Shown: piece after piece, positions 1-12,138 of the stretch | How the letters are laid out: every line of letters begins with the position of its first letter | Numbering within the stretch: position 1 is the stretch's first letter | NCBI GenBank assembly: GCA_013400115.1 | Contig: VXBP01007518.1 | Location: 124,001 to 188,000 of the forward strand | From: Rhinopomastus cyanomelas | Taxonomy: Eukaryota > Chordata > Aves > Bucerotiformes > Rhinopomastidae | DNA length: 64,000 nucleotides | Reading direction: 5' to 3' | Made by a program: the position numbers and the translations under genes | Notes under the pieces: generated by a model | Database searches by the model: none | The model's input: the letters and a program-made list of their open reading frames with translations, nothing else | Told to the model about the DNA's origin: nothing

Positions 1-183
1 CAAGAGGGGGCAGTTGACAAAAAAGAGGAAGATGGAAGGTGGGAGCAGTGACCTGTGTCTTCCTGATCTTGGCAAAACCTTTATGGTGCAGTTCCTAAAA
101 TAAGAATATGATATGTGTAACAACCCCTTAAAAGTAAATGCACAGAGAACTACCAGTCACTACCAGATCAAAATACATTGTCC

Positions 184-330
184 CATAGAATGACAGAAAC
201 ACAGAATGGGTTAGGTTGTCAGGGACCTCAGAGATCATTCAGTTCTATTCCTCCTGCAGTGGGCAGGGACACCTCCCACTAGACCAGGCTGCCCAGAGCC
301 CCATCCAACCTGGCCTTGAATACATGAGCC
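184..330 (-). mobile_element. CR1 LINE 3' end fragment, antisense
   Basis: This is the reverse complement of a CR1 3' end: an AGAATGG-type tail, then the segment about a stretch of contiguous 'gggacctc', and the block ending near 'catccaacctggccttgaa'. It is 5' truncated, as most CR1 copies are, and carries no coding sequence. Confidence 0.85.
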
Positions 331-371
331 AGCTCTCACTTTGCTTAATTCAGAAACTGATGTTGCTTTTC

Positions 372-388
372 TTTTTTTTTTTTTTTTT
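372..388. repeat. Poly-T run
   Basis: An uninterrupted run of T within a longer T-rich tract at about 364-395. It lies 40 bases past the end of the antisense CR1 fragment. It is a simple low-complexity tract with no further interpretation. Confidence 0.8.
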
Positions 389-1369
389 CCCTTCCAACAC
401 AATCTAGAAATAAGATTTTTTTCCACTGGAAGCAATAAAAGTAAACTCTTAACAGGTTTGAGGACTCAGAAATAACTATGAGAATGATAGATCTAACTCA
501 TTAAGTCAGTTACAGAAGTGGTCTACCTTTGAGTGCAAGCACACTTCATCTCTGTGTTCATCTGTCCCAAAGAGCTGCCATTAGGAACATTTTGAGTCTG
601 GTGCCTGCTGGAGCACTACTGTTAATTACTGAGCCTGCAGGGAGGGTGCAAGTGGAAGCTGATGGAACCAACACCGGTGGCTTGGCAGAGCTGCTGGGGA
701 AATGCCATCACAAACACTCCACCATGCCCCAGATTCAGCTAATTGCCCTGCATGTTCCCCTTTGTTGTTTCATATGGCCTGTGTGGGTACAGGAGAAGCT
801 GTTTCTCATTTTCCCTGGAATGCAGCTGATTGTGAAGTAGACTGTGAAATTGTATTTCTCTGCTAGAGGGTCACATTTTCCCTGCCTAAAGGCTTGGTAC
901 ATGGTGCAGAGAGGGGAAAGGTCAGGCAACACAGCAGCCGTAGGTGCAGAGTGCAAGATTACTGAGTTCCGTTCCTTCGTTACTGCTTCCTCCTGCTCCA
1001 TAGAAGGCAGGAAAATAAGTCCAGTGACTGGAATCACTGGCCTGCATTTCTGTATTAGCAGACCAGTAATTCTGAGAAAACATCCTTGCTCCTTCAAACT
1101 CAGCTCCTCATATTGGTTCTGTACTGTAAAAAACAAAAATTTTTTTTTCTTTTTTATTTTATGCTCCTTGAGAAGGATAGAGTCTGGAAGTTGCTCCTCA
1201 AAGAAGGAGCTGTTTTCTGCTCTGTCCACTAGCTCCTTCCTGACCCTGTTGGGCTTTCCCTCATCTTTTTTACCCTGCTCCCAGGAAAGCAGGGATAATG
1301 AAGAAAAGTGTGTAAAGAGTTGGGAGGAGGAGGGAGCCAGACTTCATTCTGCAGCAAGAGATATTGCAT

Positions 1370-1640
1370 AGAATCACAAAATCATTAAGTTTGGAAAAGA
1401 CTTCTGAGATCAAGTCTAACCATCAGCACAACACCACCATACCCACTAAACTTTGCCCCAGAGTGTCACGTCTGTATGTTTCTGAACACGTCCAGGGGTG
1501 GTGTCTCCTCCACTTCCCTGGGCAGCTTGTTCTAATATTTGACCACTGTTTCAGTAAAGAAATTTTTCCTGCTATCCAGATACCTGTAAGCATGCAGGGT
1601 AACTGGACTTTTTGCTGTGCCTCAGAAATCAAATCTGGAA
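1370..1640 (-). mobile_element. CR1 LINE 3' fragment, antisense, diverged
   Basis: Reverse-complement CR1 3' region. It starts with the GAATCACAAAATCAT tail and continues through blocks equivalent to 'cttccctgggcagc' and 'gtaaagaaatttttcct'. The divergence from the younger copies in this window is obvious by eye, so this is an older insertion. It lies antisense to PREP inside its intron. Confidence 0.8.
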
Positions 1641-3151
1641 GCAAGAATCCCCCTGTCAGAACACAGTGGGCAGTAACAGGGTTGTGTGCAACTTGAATTT
1701 TGTGCTGTTGGATCAGTTTGGGCGTTCTGCTTTAAACTAATTTGTCCTCATTTTATAGTTTTACAACGTACCCCTTGAATTTAAAAATCCACTTTGGGAG
1801 AGCTTGTTATAAACTCTAGGCACGTTTACCTCAATGAATTGGTCAAGTTAGGGTCCTGACTCACTTTGCTACTGACTATACTGGAGTTGGGTATTAATTA
1901 ATTGTCAGTATTTTGGTCTTAGATTGCCTGCAGATTCTTTGCTGATTAAATAATCTGATCTCTGAAATGGATGCAGTTTCGTTCAGCAGGTGGAAGAAGA
2001 TGCAGGTTTTTATTTTTTAAATATTCTCAAGACAATATACTGAGGTAGCAAGCTTTTACCTTACCTGCAATTCTTACACCTACTACTTTTGACTACTAGA
2101 AGATCAAGTTAAGTGTGGACCGAAAGTTTCAAAAGTGTGAGACAGAGACAAGGAAAAGAAGTGCCAAATATTCTGTGAGCTTTTGTGGCTCTTACATAAA
2201 AAAATTAAGAAGCCACAATCTCACGAGGCAAGCTGATGTCAGGCTACTTCACATGAAAAGTATAGCCCCCTGACAAAGTCAGACATCCTCGAGTTTGACA
2301 GAATGATGCTGTTCTCTGCCCTTTGTGCAATATGCTTCTACAACATCAATCTTGCATCTGAACAGAGCATTCTAAAGCAAATACAGTTCACAGTGATGGA
2401 CTGAGAATTTGTGTTACAGAAATAGGGATAATTAATGCTTCCTGAGCTGTGTGGGAGGCACAGGTAACCAGCCAAGGTGGATAGTTTTTCCTTTGATGGA
2501 TTATGAAAACACGAAATCTCTTAGCAGTCATCCTTCAGCTTTTCTTTTTTTTCCCTGTTCTTTGGAAAGTACTCTCAAGAACAAGTGCCAGCAGACAGAT
2601 AATTGCTTTGGGGAGTATAGAAAATTTCCCTGTTCTGATACTGCATTCACATGAAGCATGCTGTCTTTAGGGACATTTCTGATAAGCAGGAGGGGACCTC
2701 CAACGTAAAAAGGCCGGTCCTTGCTCTTGTTGAATAGGATGAATTTCTGCAGCTAATGATTTCTCAGATGAGCACAGATTTCAAGGAAGAAAAAACAAGG
2801 GGCAGAATAAATAAGAAGAGACTTAGACCAGGACTTCATAGTAGACCCTGGCACAAAACAAAGAAAAGCAGAATTTTCCTTTAATTTTGGGCCTATAGAA
2901 AGGTCTACCAAAAAAAAGTTTATTAAGCAGAAGTTGAAAATATCTATTTGTAAATGAAGATCAGGTGCTGATCTTAAGTCTTAACTCTATGCTTTCTGCA
3001 TTTGGGCTAAGTTCCTTTTCCCTCTGAAAAAGCAGAAGATCTGCAGAAGATGAACATTTGAGAAAGCCTTCGGGGTCCAGTGGTACTGCCTAGTTCTAAT
3101 CCCCACATTCATGTCTTTAAAGATGATTAAAAAAACCCAGTGTTCTGGGGA

Positions 3152-4392
3152 GGTTCTGGTGAGAGAATGTAGGGATGCAACTAGAAAGGCCAAGGCCTCC
3201 TTGGAATTAAACCTTACATGAGAGGTCAAGGGCAACAAAAAGGGCTTCTTCAAACACATTGCAGGTAAAACTAAAGCTAGAAGCAACGTAGGAGCCCTGC
3301 TGAATGAGGTGGGTACCCTGGAGACAGAGGATGCAGAGAAGGCAGAGATACTCAACACTTTCTTTGCCTCTGTCTATACTTCTAGGGGTTGTCTTGATAT
3401 TAAACCCCAGACTGCAGAGGAGGTTGAGGCAACAGGTGAGCCTGCCTTGGTTGATGAAGACTGGTTTAGGGATAAGTCGGGCAAACTGGATGTGCACAAA
3501 TCTGTGGGCCCAGACGGGATGCACAAGATAGCAAATATTACCCCAATCTTTAAAAAGGGAAAGAAGAAAGACCTGGGTCACTACAGACCAGTCAGCCTCA
3601 CCTCCATCCCAGGAAAGGTGATGGAACAANNNNNNNNNNNNNNNNNNNNNNNNNNNNNNNNNNNNNNNNNNNNNNNNNNNNNNNNNNNNNNNNNNNNNNN
3701 NNNNNNNNNNNNNNNNNNNNNNNNNNNNNNNNNNNNNNNNNNNNNNNNNNNNNNNNNNNNNNNNNNNNNNNNNNNNNNNNNNNNNNNNNNNNNNNNNNNN
3801 NNNNNNNNNNNNNNNNNNNNNNNGGGTGGTTAGCAGATCAAGAGAGGTTCTTCTCCCCCTCTACTCTGCCCTGGTGAGACCACACCTGGAGTATTGTGTC
3901 CAGTTGTGGGCTCCTCAGTTCAAGAGGGATGTAGAGCTTCTGGAGAGGGTCCAGCGTAGGGCAACGAAGATGATGAAGGAGGTGGAGCACCTCCCTTATG
4001 AGGAGAGGCTGAGGGAGCTGGGTGTCTTCAGCTTGGAGAAGAGGAGACTGAAGGGTGACCTCATTAATGTCTATAAATATTTGAGGGGTGGGTGTCGGGA
4101 GGATGGAACTGGGCTATTCTCAGTGTCATGTAGTGATAGGACGAGGGGCAATGGTTGTAAGCTGGAACACAGGAGGTTCCACATCAACCTGAGAAGGAAC
4201 TTCTTCACAGTGAGGGTGATGGAGCACTGGAACAGGCTGCCCAGGGGGGTTGTGGAGTCTCCTTCACTGGAGATATTCAAGACCCGCCTGGATGAGTTCC
4301 TGTGTGACTTGGTTTAGGTGATTCTGCTGTGTCAGGGGGATTGGACTAGATGATCTTTCGAGGTCCCTTCCAATCTGTAGTGATTCTATGAT
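3152..4392 (+). mobile_element. CR1 LINE copy with ORF2 (reverse transcriptase) remnants, interrupted by an assembly gap
   Basis: A long CR1 copy in the same orientation as PREP. The left part (3152-3629) encodes the region between endonuclease and reverse transcriptase and the start of RT (KSVGPDGMH, then ITPIFKKGKK and RPVSLTSIPGKVMEQ in one frame at about 3309-3629). The residues that normally separate GPDGMH from the ITPIFKK block are missing, an internal deletion of roughly a hundred-odd bases. After the N run, 3824-4317 encodes the ORF2 C-terminus (LYSALVRPHLEYCVQLW through FLCDLV, stop at about 4315), followed by the non-coding tail ending in TGATTCTATGAT. It is not an active element: RT is broken and its core falls in the gap. 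Confidence 0.9.
3630..3823. other. Assembly gap (194 N)
   Basis: A run of N inside the CR1 copy at 3152-4392. The sequence on either side is CR1 ORF2, and the missing part would cover most of the RT domain, which is several hundred bases longer than 194 in other copies. The gap size is therefore probably an estimate or the copy is deleted. Confidence 0.95.
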
Positions 4393-4674
4393 TTTTCTGT
4401 GAGGCAGAACCACTAGCCACCCTCCTCCAAAGTGCAGAACTAAAGGTGTAAGAATGGACCAGCGCTGCTTCCTTCCTCTGCTGAGGCTGCAGAGGGTTTC
4501 ATTTCCATGGATAACCATTAAAAAAAGCCTGGACACTCAAGCTGTCCATCCAGCTGTTCATGATTTCATAATTGATTTTGTGAGGGATCTTTCCCTCAAG
4601 GTATTTCTGTAAAAATGGTAGAGGTATAAGAACGTGAAATTAAAAAATAGTCCTTTATCTGTTCACTTTTTCAG

Positions 4675-4769
4675 TGTGTCAAGACTAATTTTTGTACGAC
4701 ATCTCGGTGGTGTCCTAGCAGTTGCCAACATCAGGGGCGGTGGTGAATATGGAGAGACCTGGCACAAAG
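4675..4769 (+). CDS. PREP: PREP coding exon (residues 486-516), prolyl endopeptidase
   Basis: Prolyl endopeptidase is a cytosolic serine peptidase of clan SC, family S9A, that cleaves after proline in peptides of up to about 30 residues. This 95-base exon starts after the acceptor TTTTTCAG and ends before a GTAAAT donor at 4770. It encodes VSRLIFVRHLGGVLAVANIR and then GGGEYGETWHKG, a highly conserved stretch of the alpha/beta-hydrolase catalytic domain, with split codons at both ends. Joined to the next exon, the phase gives an uninterrupted K-G-G-I-L. Numbering back from the stop codon places the first full codon at residue 486 of a 710-residue protein. The identification rests on near-perfect family conservation over all four exons. 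The exon is preceded by an intron carrying CR1 copies. Confidence 0.95.
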
Positions 4770-7688
4770 GTAAATCAGTCCAAGCAGACAAAAAGAAACA
4801 CATAGGCTTAGCAATGAAAATTACATTTTCTCATCCCTCCCTCTTCTGTCCTCACACCTCCTTCTGTCTTTTACTTACTCTGTGTAGAAGTAATTTTTTG
4901 TTGTGCCTGGTGTGTCAGATCAGCACATTGTCCTGTTTTGTCTGATAGTTTTCATTAGGTGGCTTCAACTTTTGCAACCTATTTAAAAATACTTTTGCAC
5001 AAACACAGTATTTTCTAGGAAGAAGTGTCGCATCTTTTTAAAGCAAGATCAAGTTCCCTAGACTTAAGAATTTTAAAATGGAGCTGTTTATCTTGAAATG
5101 GCATTCTAAAAAACTGTTTGTTCTCTGTTGCAGGAGACCTAGGTTGTTTTCCCATATCTCCATTATTTGCAAGTGCCCATGGCCCCACAGTTCTAGATGC
5201 CCAAGAAAACAGCACTGGCTGTTCAGACTGTCTTGGTATAACACACAAACCTCAAAATATTTGCAGAACCTTAAAACGGGTGTCAACAAGGGTTCAGAAT
5301 GTAACTCTTCCAGATTGTTTTTGAACAATATGAGTAGATCCTTTGTTTAATGTATTTAGTGAATATAATGTAAATTCATACGAAAACAATCAGCTCCACA
5401 GCACAGAGACATGTCTTTCCCTCTAGCTTCTTGTACACAAGCATTTAACATTTTTGGCTTTTATGATGCAGAGAAACTAAGTCACTCGCTAAAAACCCTA
5501 TTGTTCTCTTTTTCCCTTTTCTTAATATCTTTTGTTCTATGTCTGTACATGTTTTTCCTATTCAGTCCTTGTCTTAATCCTTTGGTTGTCTTTGCCCACC
5601 TGCCTTACTGTTGAAAATTTTCTGCATCCCTTCACCAGAGTTAAAACCTAGAACAAGTCCTACTCATCTCTGTAACATAGCCATCATTATTTCATGGTGA
5701 CACCTTATTCATATTCCGAATCTGCTGGAGAAATCGCAGCAGGTATTATCAGCAAGGAAAATGCAGCGACTTATGCAGCAGTGCTTATGCAGCAGTTTTC
5801 CATGGGACAAATCCAAAATGACTTTTTTATCAAACAAAGTTATACTCCCAGATCATTAAATCTGGGTTTTACTGTCTCATCTGTGGTAACGTTTTGTCTG
5901 GGTCATTTCCTGACAATTGAGTTAAATATGTAATACTTTCATAAAATTAAGCTATATGTGCTTGCAGATGCAGGATATTGTTGTTAAGGATGAAGGATAC
6001 TTCATTAATGTTAATTTGCCAATTGGCTTGTAATAGGTTTTAAGAAAATTTCTCTTAATATGATAATGCTTCTTTGCTGAATTTTGACCCAAGACTTTTA
6101 TTGCACTTGCATAATAAAATCTGTATCTGTTCTTTGTTAATTCCACAAGCAATTCAAGTAGTCTGTTTACTTAGATTTTACTGCAGAAGTAGGATTCTCA
6201 CCTTAAACAAGACCAGATTTATTTCTTCTTTATTGCCACACCTTTGAAGACTTTTTCATTGTCTCAGTGTGTCCCTCTTCAGTGGTCTTCCTATGTGTAT
6301 TTGTTAAAAAGCTAAAACTGAAAAAAAGTACTGGGTGCAGTTCTACAAGATCTGTGTAACTAATGTCAGAGTTGTCTTACCAAAATTTGCAGCATAGAAA
6401 TGCATCATCCAGTGTAAACTGTGTGTCTGGCATTACTGGATGGACAGCAGAGATAAAGAGACACCTCCAGGTTCTAGCTTCTACTTATTTTGAGGGAGAA
6501 TTAATTGTCCTGGATGTTCCTGGACCGTAGCAGGAGCCATTGGCAGTTAACTTAAACATCCAGGTGTTAAATAAAAGTAGAAGGAACCAGAATTCCACTT
6601 CTGCATTCACTGAGTCCCTCAGGATTTTTTTCCTAGTTTCTATTTCTTATTAGTATATAACTGCCTGAGAAAGAGCGTACCAGGTCATAAGGCAGGATAA
6701 GCTTCAAGGAGAAACCAGTTTTAGTCTTCTGACAAGCCAGGCATCTAAAACAGGAAGATTATGAGACTTGGTCAATTGTGAGTGCTCTAAATTGATGTTG
6801 TTCTGCTCAATAGTTGAAAGATCCTTTCCCTATCTCACTGTCCAGGGTTAGAACCATAACACTCATCTCAAAATTTTTTTGTTTTGAGAACTGGATATCT
6901 TACCACTGATGGCATCTGGAGCTTCATTTTCAGTCACGATTTGTTCTTTATACATCTAATCATGTTTGGAATTTTGTTCAACTCAATGCATCTTAAAAAT
7001 CTTGTAGATCTGGAGCTTAAGGGCATGGGTTAGCAGTGGGCTTGGTGGAATGGATTGATGGTTGTACTCGATGATCTTGAAGGTCTTTTCCCATCTAAAT
7101 GCCTCTATGATTTCTATACTGACAATAAAATTTAAAACCAAGATACAACTCTACAGTCCCCTTTTCACCACAAATATATATCATTCAATTTTAAAACAAC
7201 TAGTAGAGAAAAAAGAGTAGTAAATTACCAGCCACATATTCTGTGTCCAGGAAATGAGAAGTGCTTATTTCATATGGCTTGTTTTATAAGATGAGGCTTT
7301 ATTTCCTTAAGAGACTGTCACTGATTTTAACAGCATTAAAGTCCCATTAGATGAAGCCTCAAGTGGATTGTATGTGGTTGTTTTGTATATATCTTGCTGT
7401 ATAAAGCTTTTAGCTTTAATTGTGCTGATTAGGGAGGTAACTTGGCACTCACTCCACAGTACTGCTATGTATTCAGAGTTGCTGAAAGCACTGGAGATAT
7501 TGACAGAACCATCTTATACCCTCTCTGTGTTGAAAGAATCTTTCATTTTTGCTCTCATTCTGAGCTGCATCAATTATTAAATTGTTCATGGAATTGGAAG
7601 AGTTCCCAGGTGTTTTTGCACATGTATTTTTCTGAAGAGATGGTATCAAATGGATTTTACAGCATTAACTGATTTATTTGTGTGCTAG
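4770..7688 (+). other. PREP: PREP intron
   Basis: Intron of 2,919 bases bounded by a GTAAAT donor and a TGTGCTAG acceptor. Apart from a short CR1 3' end (7009-7115) it is AT-rich unique sequence. An open frame at 5694-5933 has an odd Ala-rich start but no splice context or family match that I can support. Confidence 0.85.
7009..7115 (+). mobile_element. CR1 LINE 3' end stub
   Basis: Only the last hundred or so bases of a CR1: the 'gttagcagtgggcttggt' block, 'atgatcttgaaggtcttttcc' and a diverged tail ending CTCTATGATTTCT. Strongly 5' truncated, in the sense orientation of PREP. Confidence 0.8.
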
Positions 7689-7820
7689 GTGGTATCTTGG
7701 CCAACAAACAAAATGGCTTTGATGACTTCCAGTGTGCTGCCAAATACCTCATCAAGGAAGGCTACACATCCCCAAAGAAGTTGACTATTAATGGAGGCTC
7801 AAATGGGGGTCTCTTAGTTG
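7689..7820 (+). CDS. PREP: PREP coding exon with the catalytic serine (residues 518-560)
   Basis: A 132-base exon between the acceptor TGTGCTAG and a GTAAGA donor at 7821. It encodes GILANKQNGFDDFQCAAKYL and continues to GGSNGGLLV. The GGSNGG motif is the nucleophile elbow of the S9A family; counting from the C-terminus, its Ser is residue 554, the known catalytic serine. Two bases complete a Gly codon from the previous exon and one base begins the Ala codon finished in the next. All sites follow GT-AG, and no stop or frameshift is present, so the gene looks functional here. The Gly in KQNGFDD differs from the Cys I recall in mammals, a likely neutral difference. Confidence 0.96.
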
Positions 7821-8678
7821 GTAAGAATGGGGTTGCTATTTCCTGGGTACGGTGCTGGGTGTATCCAAGTAACTGGAATGTCAGTGCATTAATGAATACC
7901 AGGCGTTAGACACCCCCAATTGTACTTTCCATGCTGTTTGCATAGGACATTGTGAATCTGCAGTGTCCAGCAAAGGCTGCCTGTTAAAAGCAGTGCTTTC
8001 AGTTACTGTGCTGTGTGGCAGAGTGAACCCTGCGGTAGAAGCGCGCAGTAAGAATGCTTTAAAGCATATGTAGCTCATTAGGTTTTTTGTTTCGGACGGC
8101 TAACTGTTACGACATTATTACTGCATAACCAGAAAACTGTTCTGTATCATTGGGAAGGTTTGTGTGGTCTGAGGCCTAAGCCAGAATTCCGTGTCCTGCT
8201 ATGCTTAGTCACAGTTTCTTGCTAAACTCTTTCTGTGCTTGTGCATTCCTGTTCTTAGAAGGCAATCAAAAGCATGACAGTTCTATGTTCAAAGCCTTTG
8301 TGTGGGAACTCGTAACAGTTGGACCTTGCTTTCGTTGTAGAGTTAAAACATGACCACAAATTAGTGTCTGTAATGAGAAACATGAAGTGCAATTACAGCC
8401 GCTCGAATAGGTCATGAGCTTTTGAGGTTGAGAATTACAAATGCATCTTGTTCACATGGAATTCACTGCCGTGTTCTTGAATTCAAGGAAATTAGTAACC
8501 CCCTCTTAATAGAAAAATGTGTTATACTCCAAGCAGTATTTAAAGTTCTTATTTCTGATTAAAACCCTGTATCTTAAAGCTGAAGACAAACGGAGGTGAT
8601 TTTATTCAATTTTGAAAGGAGAAGGAAGCATGCAAGAATACTGTTGGGGTTTGTTTGTAGTTTGTTTGTAATAGCATG

Positions 8679-8913
8679 AAAACATAGGAGGTTGCACATA
8701 AATATGAGAAGGAACTTCTTAATGGTGAGGGTGATGAAGCACTGGAACAGGCTGCCCAGGAAGGTTGTGGTGTCTCCTCATCTTGAGATGTTTAAAACTT
8801 GCCTGCATGTGTTCCTGTGCAATGTGATCTAGGTGATCTTGCTCTGGCAGGGAGATTGGAGTGGATGATCTTTTGAGGTCCTCCCCAATCCCTAATGTTC
8901 TGTGATTCTATGA
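8679..8913 (+). mobile_element. CR1 LINE 3' end fragment
   Basis: Covers the ORF2 C-terminal coding end (equivalent of 'atatgagaaggaacttctt' to 'gcctgcatgtgttcctgtg') and the non-coding tail with 'gatgatcttttgaggtcc', ending in TGTGATTCTATGA. Sense orientation relative to PREP. Moderately diverged with the reading frame broken. Confidence 0.88.
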
Positions 8914-10589
8914 AAAGCATGTGACAGAATGACAGAGCTAAGCTACTCACGTGAGAAGAAAACAAAAGCATTTCAAGTGTTTCATAAAACACACAAAATT
9001 AGATAAAATTAATGGATTTACTAGGCCCCCTCTTTGCTTACTCTTGTTATATTCCTCCTTACATATTGGCTGCTGAATACTGGCTCTATGAAGCATTTAG
9101 AGTTACAGATACTTGGTCTAAAGCATATTGCCTGTTCCTGCCTTGCTATTTTTTAAGAAAACAATTATTTTAAGGATAAATGACAACTACCTGTCAAGCA
9201 TGCAGCTTGCTTTCTGCTGTTATGCTTCTCATGCAACTGGTAACCACAGGTGTTTGTGTTTCTGCACATTAGAAGTGTATGAACATGATAGAGTGGATTT
9301 GAAGATCAGCACTGGGAGTGCAGGCACTGCAGAAATCAGCTTCTTGTGTGCGTGGCTATATACGTTTGGAAATGCAATTGAGCTTTCAACACTGCATCTG
9401 AAAATACCATTTTATGGTTACATGGAGCTCAGTCAGGATGAGATTTGTCCTTCCCACCTTTAGTCATCAAACCACCTGAGTTTCTGACTGAAGAGTCAGT
9501 GGGCTCTTTATTTTAGGTAAGAGGAAGCAAGTGACATCTGCAAAGTGGGGGACAGCTGCTGGAACTCCCTGCTCAAAAAAACCAACTTTCTTTTGCACTT
9601 GCAGATGATTTGTAGCTGTCTGGATTTCCATGCATTCAGTGATGCAGGCAGAGATTTTCCTTGACTGGGTAAATTCGGTGAATTTAGGACATTCTTTTAA
9701 GTACTTTTTCATCAAAACAAAAGTAGATTTTTAAATAGTTGTTCATGCAACAACTCTTGCTTTAGGACCCACTGCCAGATTTTCTCAGTCTTGCTTATTG
9801 AAGAAAAGTCTGACAAGGAAGAGTCAGTGCTGAATTTTAAATTTTCAAGTATATGTAGAGAAGTAACAGTCACAAATAAATAGTTGTTCCAGGTTACAGT
9901 TTATTAATATATATAATTAAGTGTTAGGGCTAATTAAAGTGGTGCAGTGGGAATGGATGAGTGTCTCCATAAGTGATTTCTTACAGGAGAAACTATATAA
10001 GGAACTAGGAGCAGCAATTTTTTACAACATCCCAAGCAATACACTGTGCTTCAAGAGACACTTAGCAATGAAGAGGACTAAAATTAAATGTTATGATGAT
10101 TGTTTTGGCCTTTTTTTCATACCAGAATATAATTTATGTTCATAAAAGGAAATAACATGAAGAGGAGAGATCTCATCAAAAGCTTTAATTAAAAGGACCA
10201 AGAGCTTTTTTACCTGGCAACCCTTTAAAGCACCTTGTGTATATGTCTCAGAGGGATGGACCCAGGAGGAGTTAGCATAGTTACACATCAGAGATGACCA
10301 GAAGTAAGATTTAGTCCTTCAGAAAATAGAATCGACTACAAATGAAGAAAATAGGGTAAATTGTGACAGGGATTGACAGACCACAAGCAACTAATGAGCA
10401 AATTGATTCCAGTATAAGGCTTAGCAATGAAAGTTGTCTGTACTCCTCAGAGCAGAAAGCTGTCCAGAGAATCTGTGGCACTTAGTGAGGTGTAAAAGGA
10501 GCACTATAGAAAGATAATGGCAGAGCAAAACAACTAAATGGTCTGTTTGTATTAATCTTCCCTCCTGGGGAGCCTGGGGAGTTCCCTGC

Positions 10590-11250
10590 ACCAGAGTCTC
10601 TCTGCATGGGGAATACGCTGAGGAGCTGACTCAGACTGAAGCATCAGCAGAAGAGGGTTTGGAATAAATCATTCAGATGGAAGGTGGTGTGTTGCCAGGA
10701 CCAGATGGTGCACATGCAGGGTCCTAAGTGAACTCCAGTACAGAACTGCAGGCTACAAAGCCTGAGTAGCTAAAGAACAGAAGGGGGCGGGCGTGACGCC
10801 AAGTTTTAAATGGTTCATGGTGCTCCACAAGTTGCAGATGACTAAATCTGGCTTCTCTAATGGGCAAATCAATTGAAATGACACGTAAGAATGAGTTTTA
10901 TAGGCTGAAGTTAGATCTTGCAAATATGTTAGAGCTATTTGAAGGAGTCAGGCAGCACACAGTGCCTTTAACAGTGATCCAGGTGAGGAGTTACTGTATT
11001 TTCAAAACCTTTTGGCAAGGTCACTTACGTAAGGCTACACAAGAAAGTTCTTGCTGAGCTGGAAGCAGGTTTGTGGCATAGCCATACCCTGGTTAGCAGG
11101 AGACAGAGTGGGAATAAACTATCCATTTTCACAGTGGTCAATAATGGAGATAAAAGAATTTGGGAAAGAGAATACCTATGTGTGGATGCACAGTGATCAG
11201 CTCCGAATTAAGAAAGGGTTTCCACGATCCACTGTAGTAGTTAAATGAAA
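10590..11250 (+). mobile_element. Possible ancient LINE ORF2 remnant
   Basis: Weak evidence. Around 10700 the sequence reads roughly as P-D-G-A-H followed by a leucine-rich stretch, like the GPDGMHPRVL motif at the start of CR1 reverse transcriptases. Around 11000-11060 there is a string resembling an RT segment about F-x-K-V-T. Stops and frameshifts are frequent. It could equally be chance similarity. Confidence 0.3.
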
Positions 11251-12138
11251 ATCTCAGTGCTCTTATTTCTTAAAGTTAAAAAAAAAGTCAAGGGAATATG
11301 TAAAACCACCAGGCAACAGATTTAAATAAAGCAAGAGAAATTGGAATGGAAGAACTTAGTGCTGCATGGTGCGATGGACACAAGATGAATAAACATTATT
11401 AAAGGAAATAGATCTGTTTATGGAGGATTTGTGTTTTGGTGAGTTTGTAACAGCATGGCTGGAGATAATTTGAACTCAAGGAAGACCTAGCCAACTAGTC
11501 CAAAAGCTGACAATGTACAGGAAATATCTCCCGGTGTTGGCTTAATGCCTTTTCCCACAGCATCTGGGAATACCAATTGCCACTCTTACAGATTGAACAC
11601 TGAGCTAGGTGGTCCTATCAGGGGTATTTTTTTTAAAATATACAAGGCAAGCATTATTCTTACAGAAATTGGTCAGTGGGAAGAAGATGGGAATAATGAA
11701 AAAATAAATTATAAGAGCAATTTTCTTTATTAAGGTGAGGTTATTCCTCTGGTTTGATATGGTTTTTTATACTTTCATCAGAACTCTTTTCATATAGGTT
11801 TATGTTGTAATTATGCAAGATTTTCATGAGTAACTGGAAGGCTTTTATTCCTTAATGTCCTTTTCTTTGTTGATACTAGTGTTAAAAGTTTAGGTAGTGA
11901 ATGATTTAGGAAATTTCAATTCAATAGTCCAAAAGCTAGTGTATTTCCAAAGTACATTTCTCTTTCAAACCCAATTGCTAGTTTAAAAGGCAGTTTTCAA
12001 AGAACAGTTTGGTGAAGAACACCAAGTTCTTAAGCTCTTCTGTACAGACCAGCCTTGTGAGATAGAATTTTTATCCATTTGTATATTTGCTTTCAGTTTT
12101 TCTTAGAAGTCTGTTTGACTTCATATTCACTGACAGTC

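Larger units (their letters stand above)
1..4674 (+). other. PREP: PREP intron (5' end outside the window)
   Basis: This is the intron before the first PREP exon seen here, inferred because it runs straight into the acceptor at 4673-4674. I found no earlier PREP exon, so the upstream exons and the promoter lie left of the window. The intron contains three CR1 pieces, described separately. The stretches 331-1369, 1641-3151 and 4393-4674 hold AT-rich sequence with short poly-T and poly-A runs; I see no coding potential or structured element in them. Confidence 0.8.

Noticed and set aside
5694..5933. Open frame of 79 codons in a PREP intron, Ala-rich at its start, possible extra exon
   Set aside because: It does not match any PREP segment; the flanking exons 4675-4769 and 7689-7820 join directly in phase. 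The run of Ala comes from a local repeat of a GCAGCAGT-like unit. No clean splice sites bound the frame.
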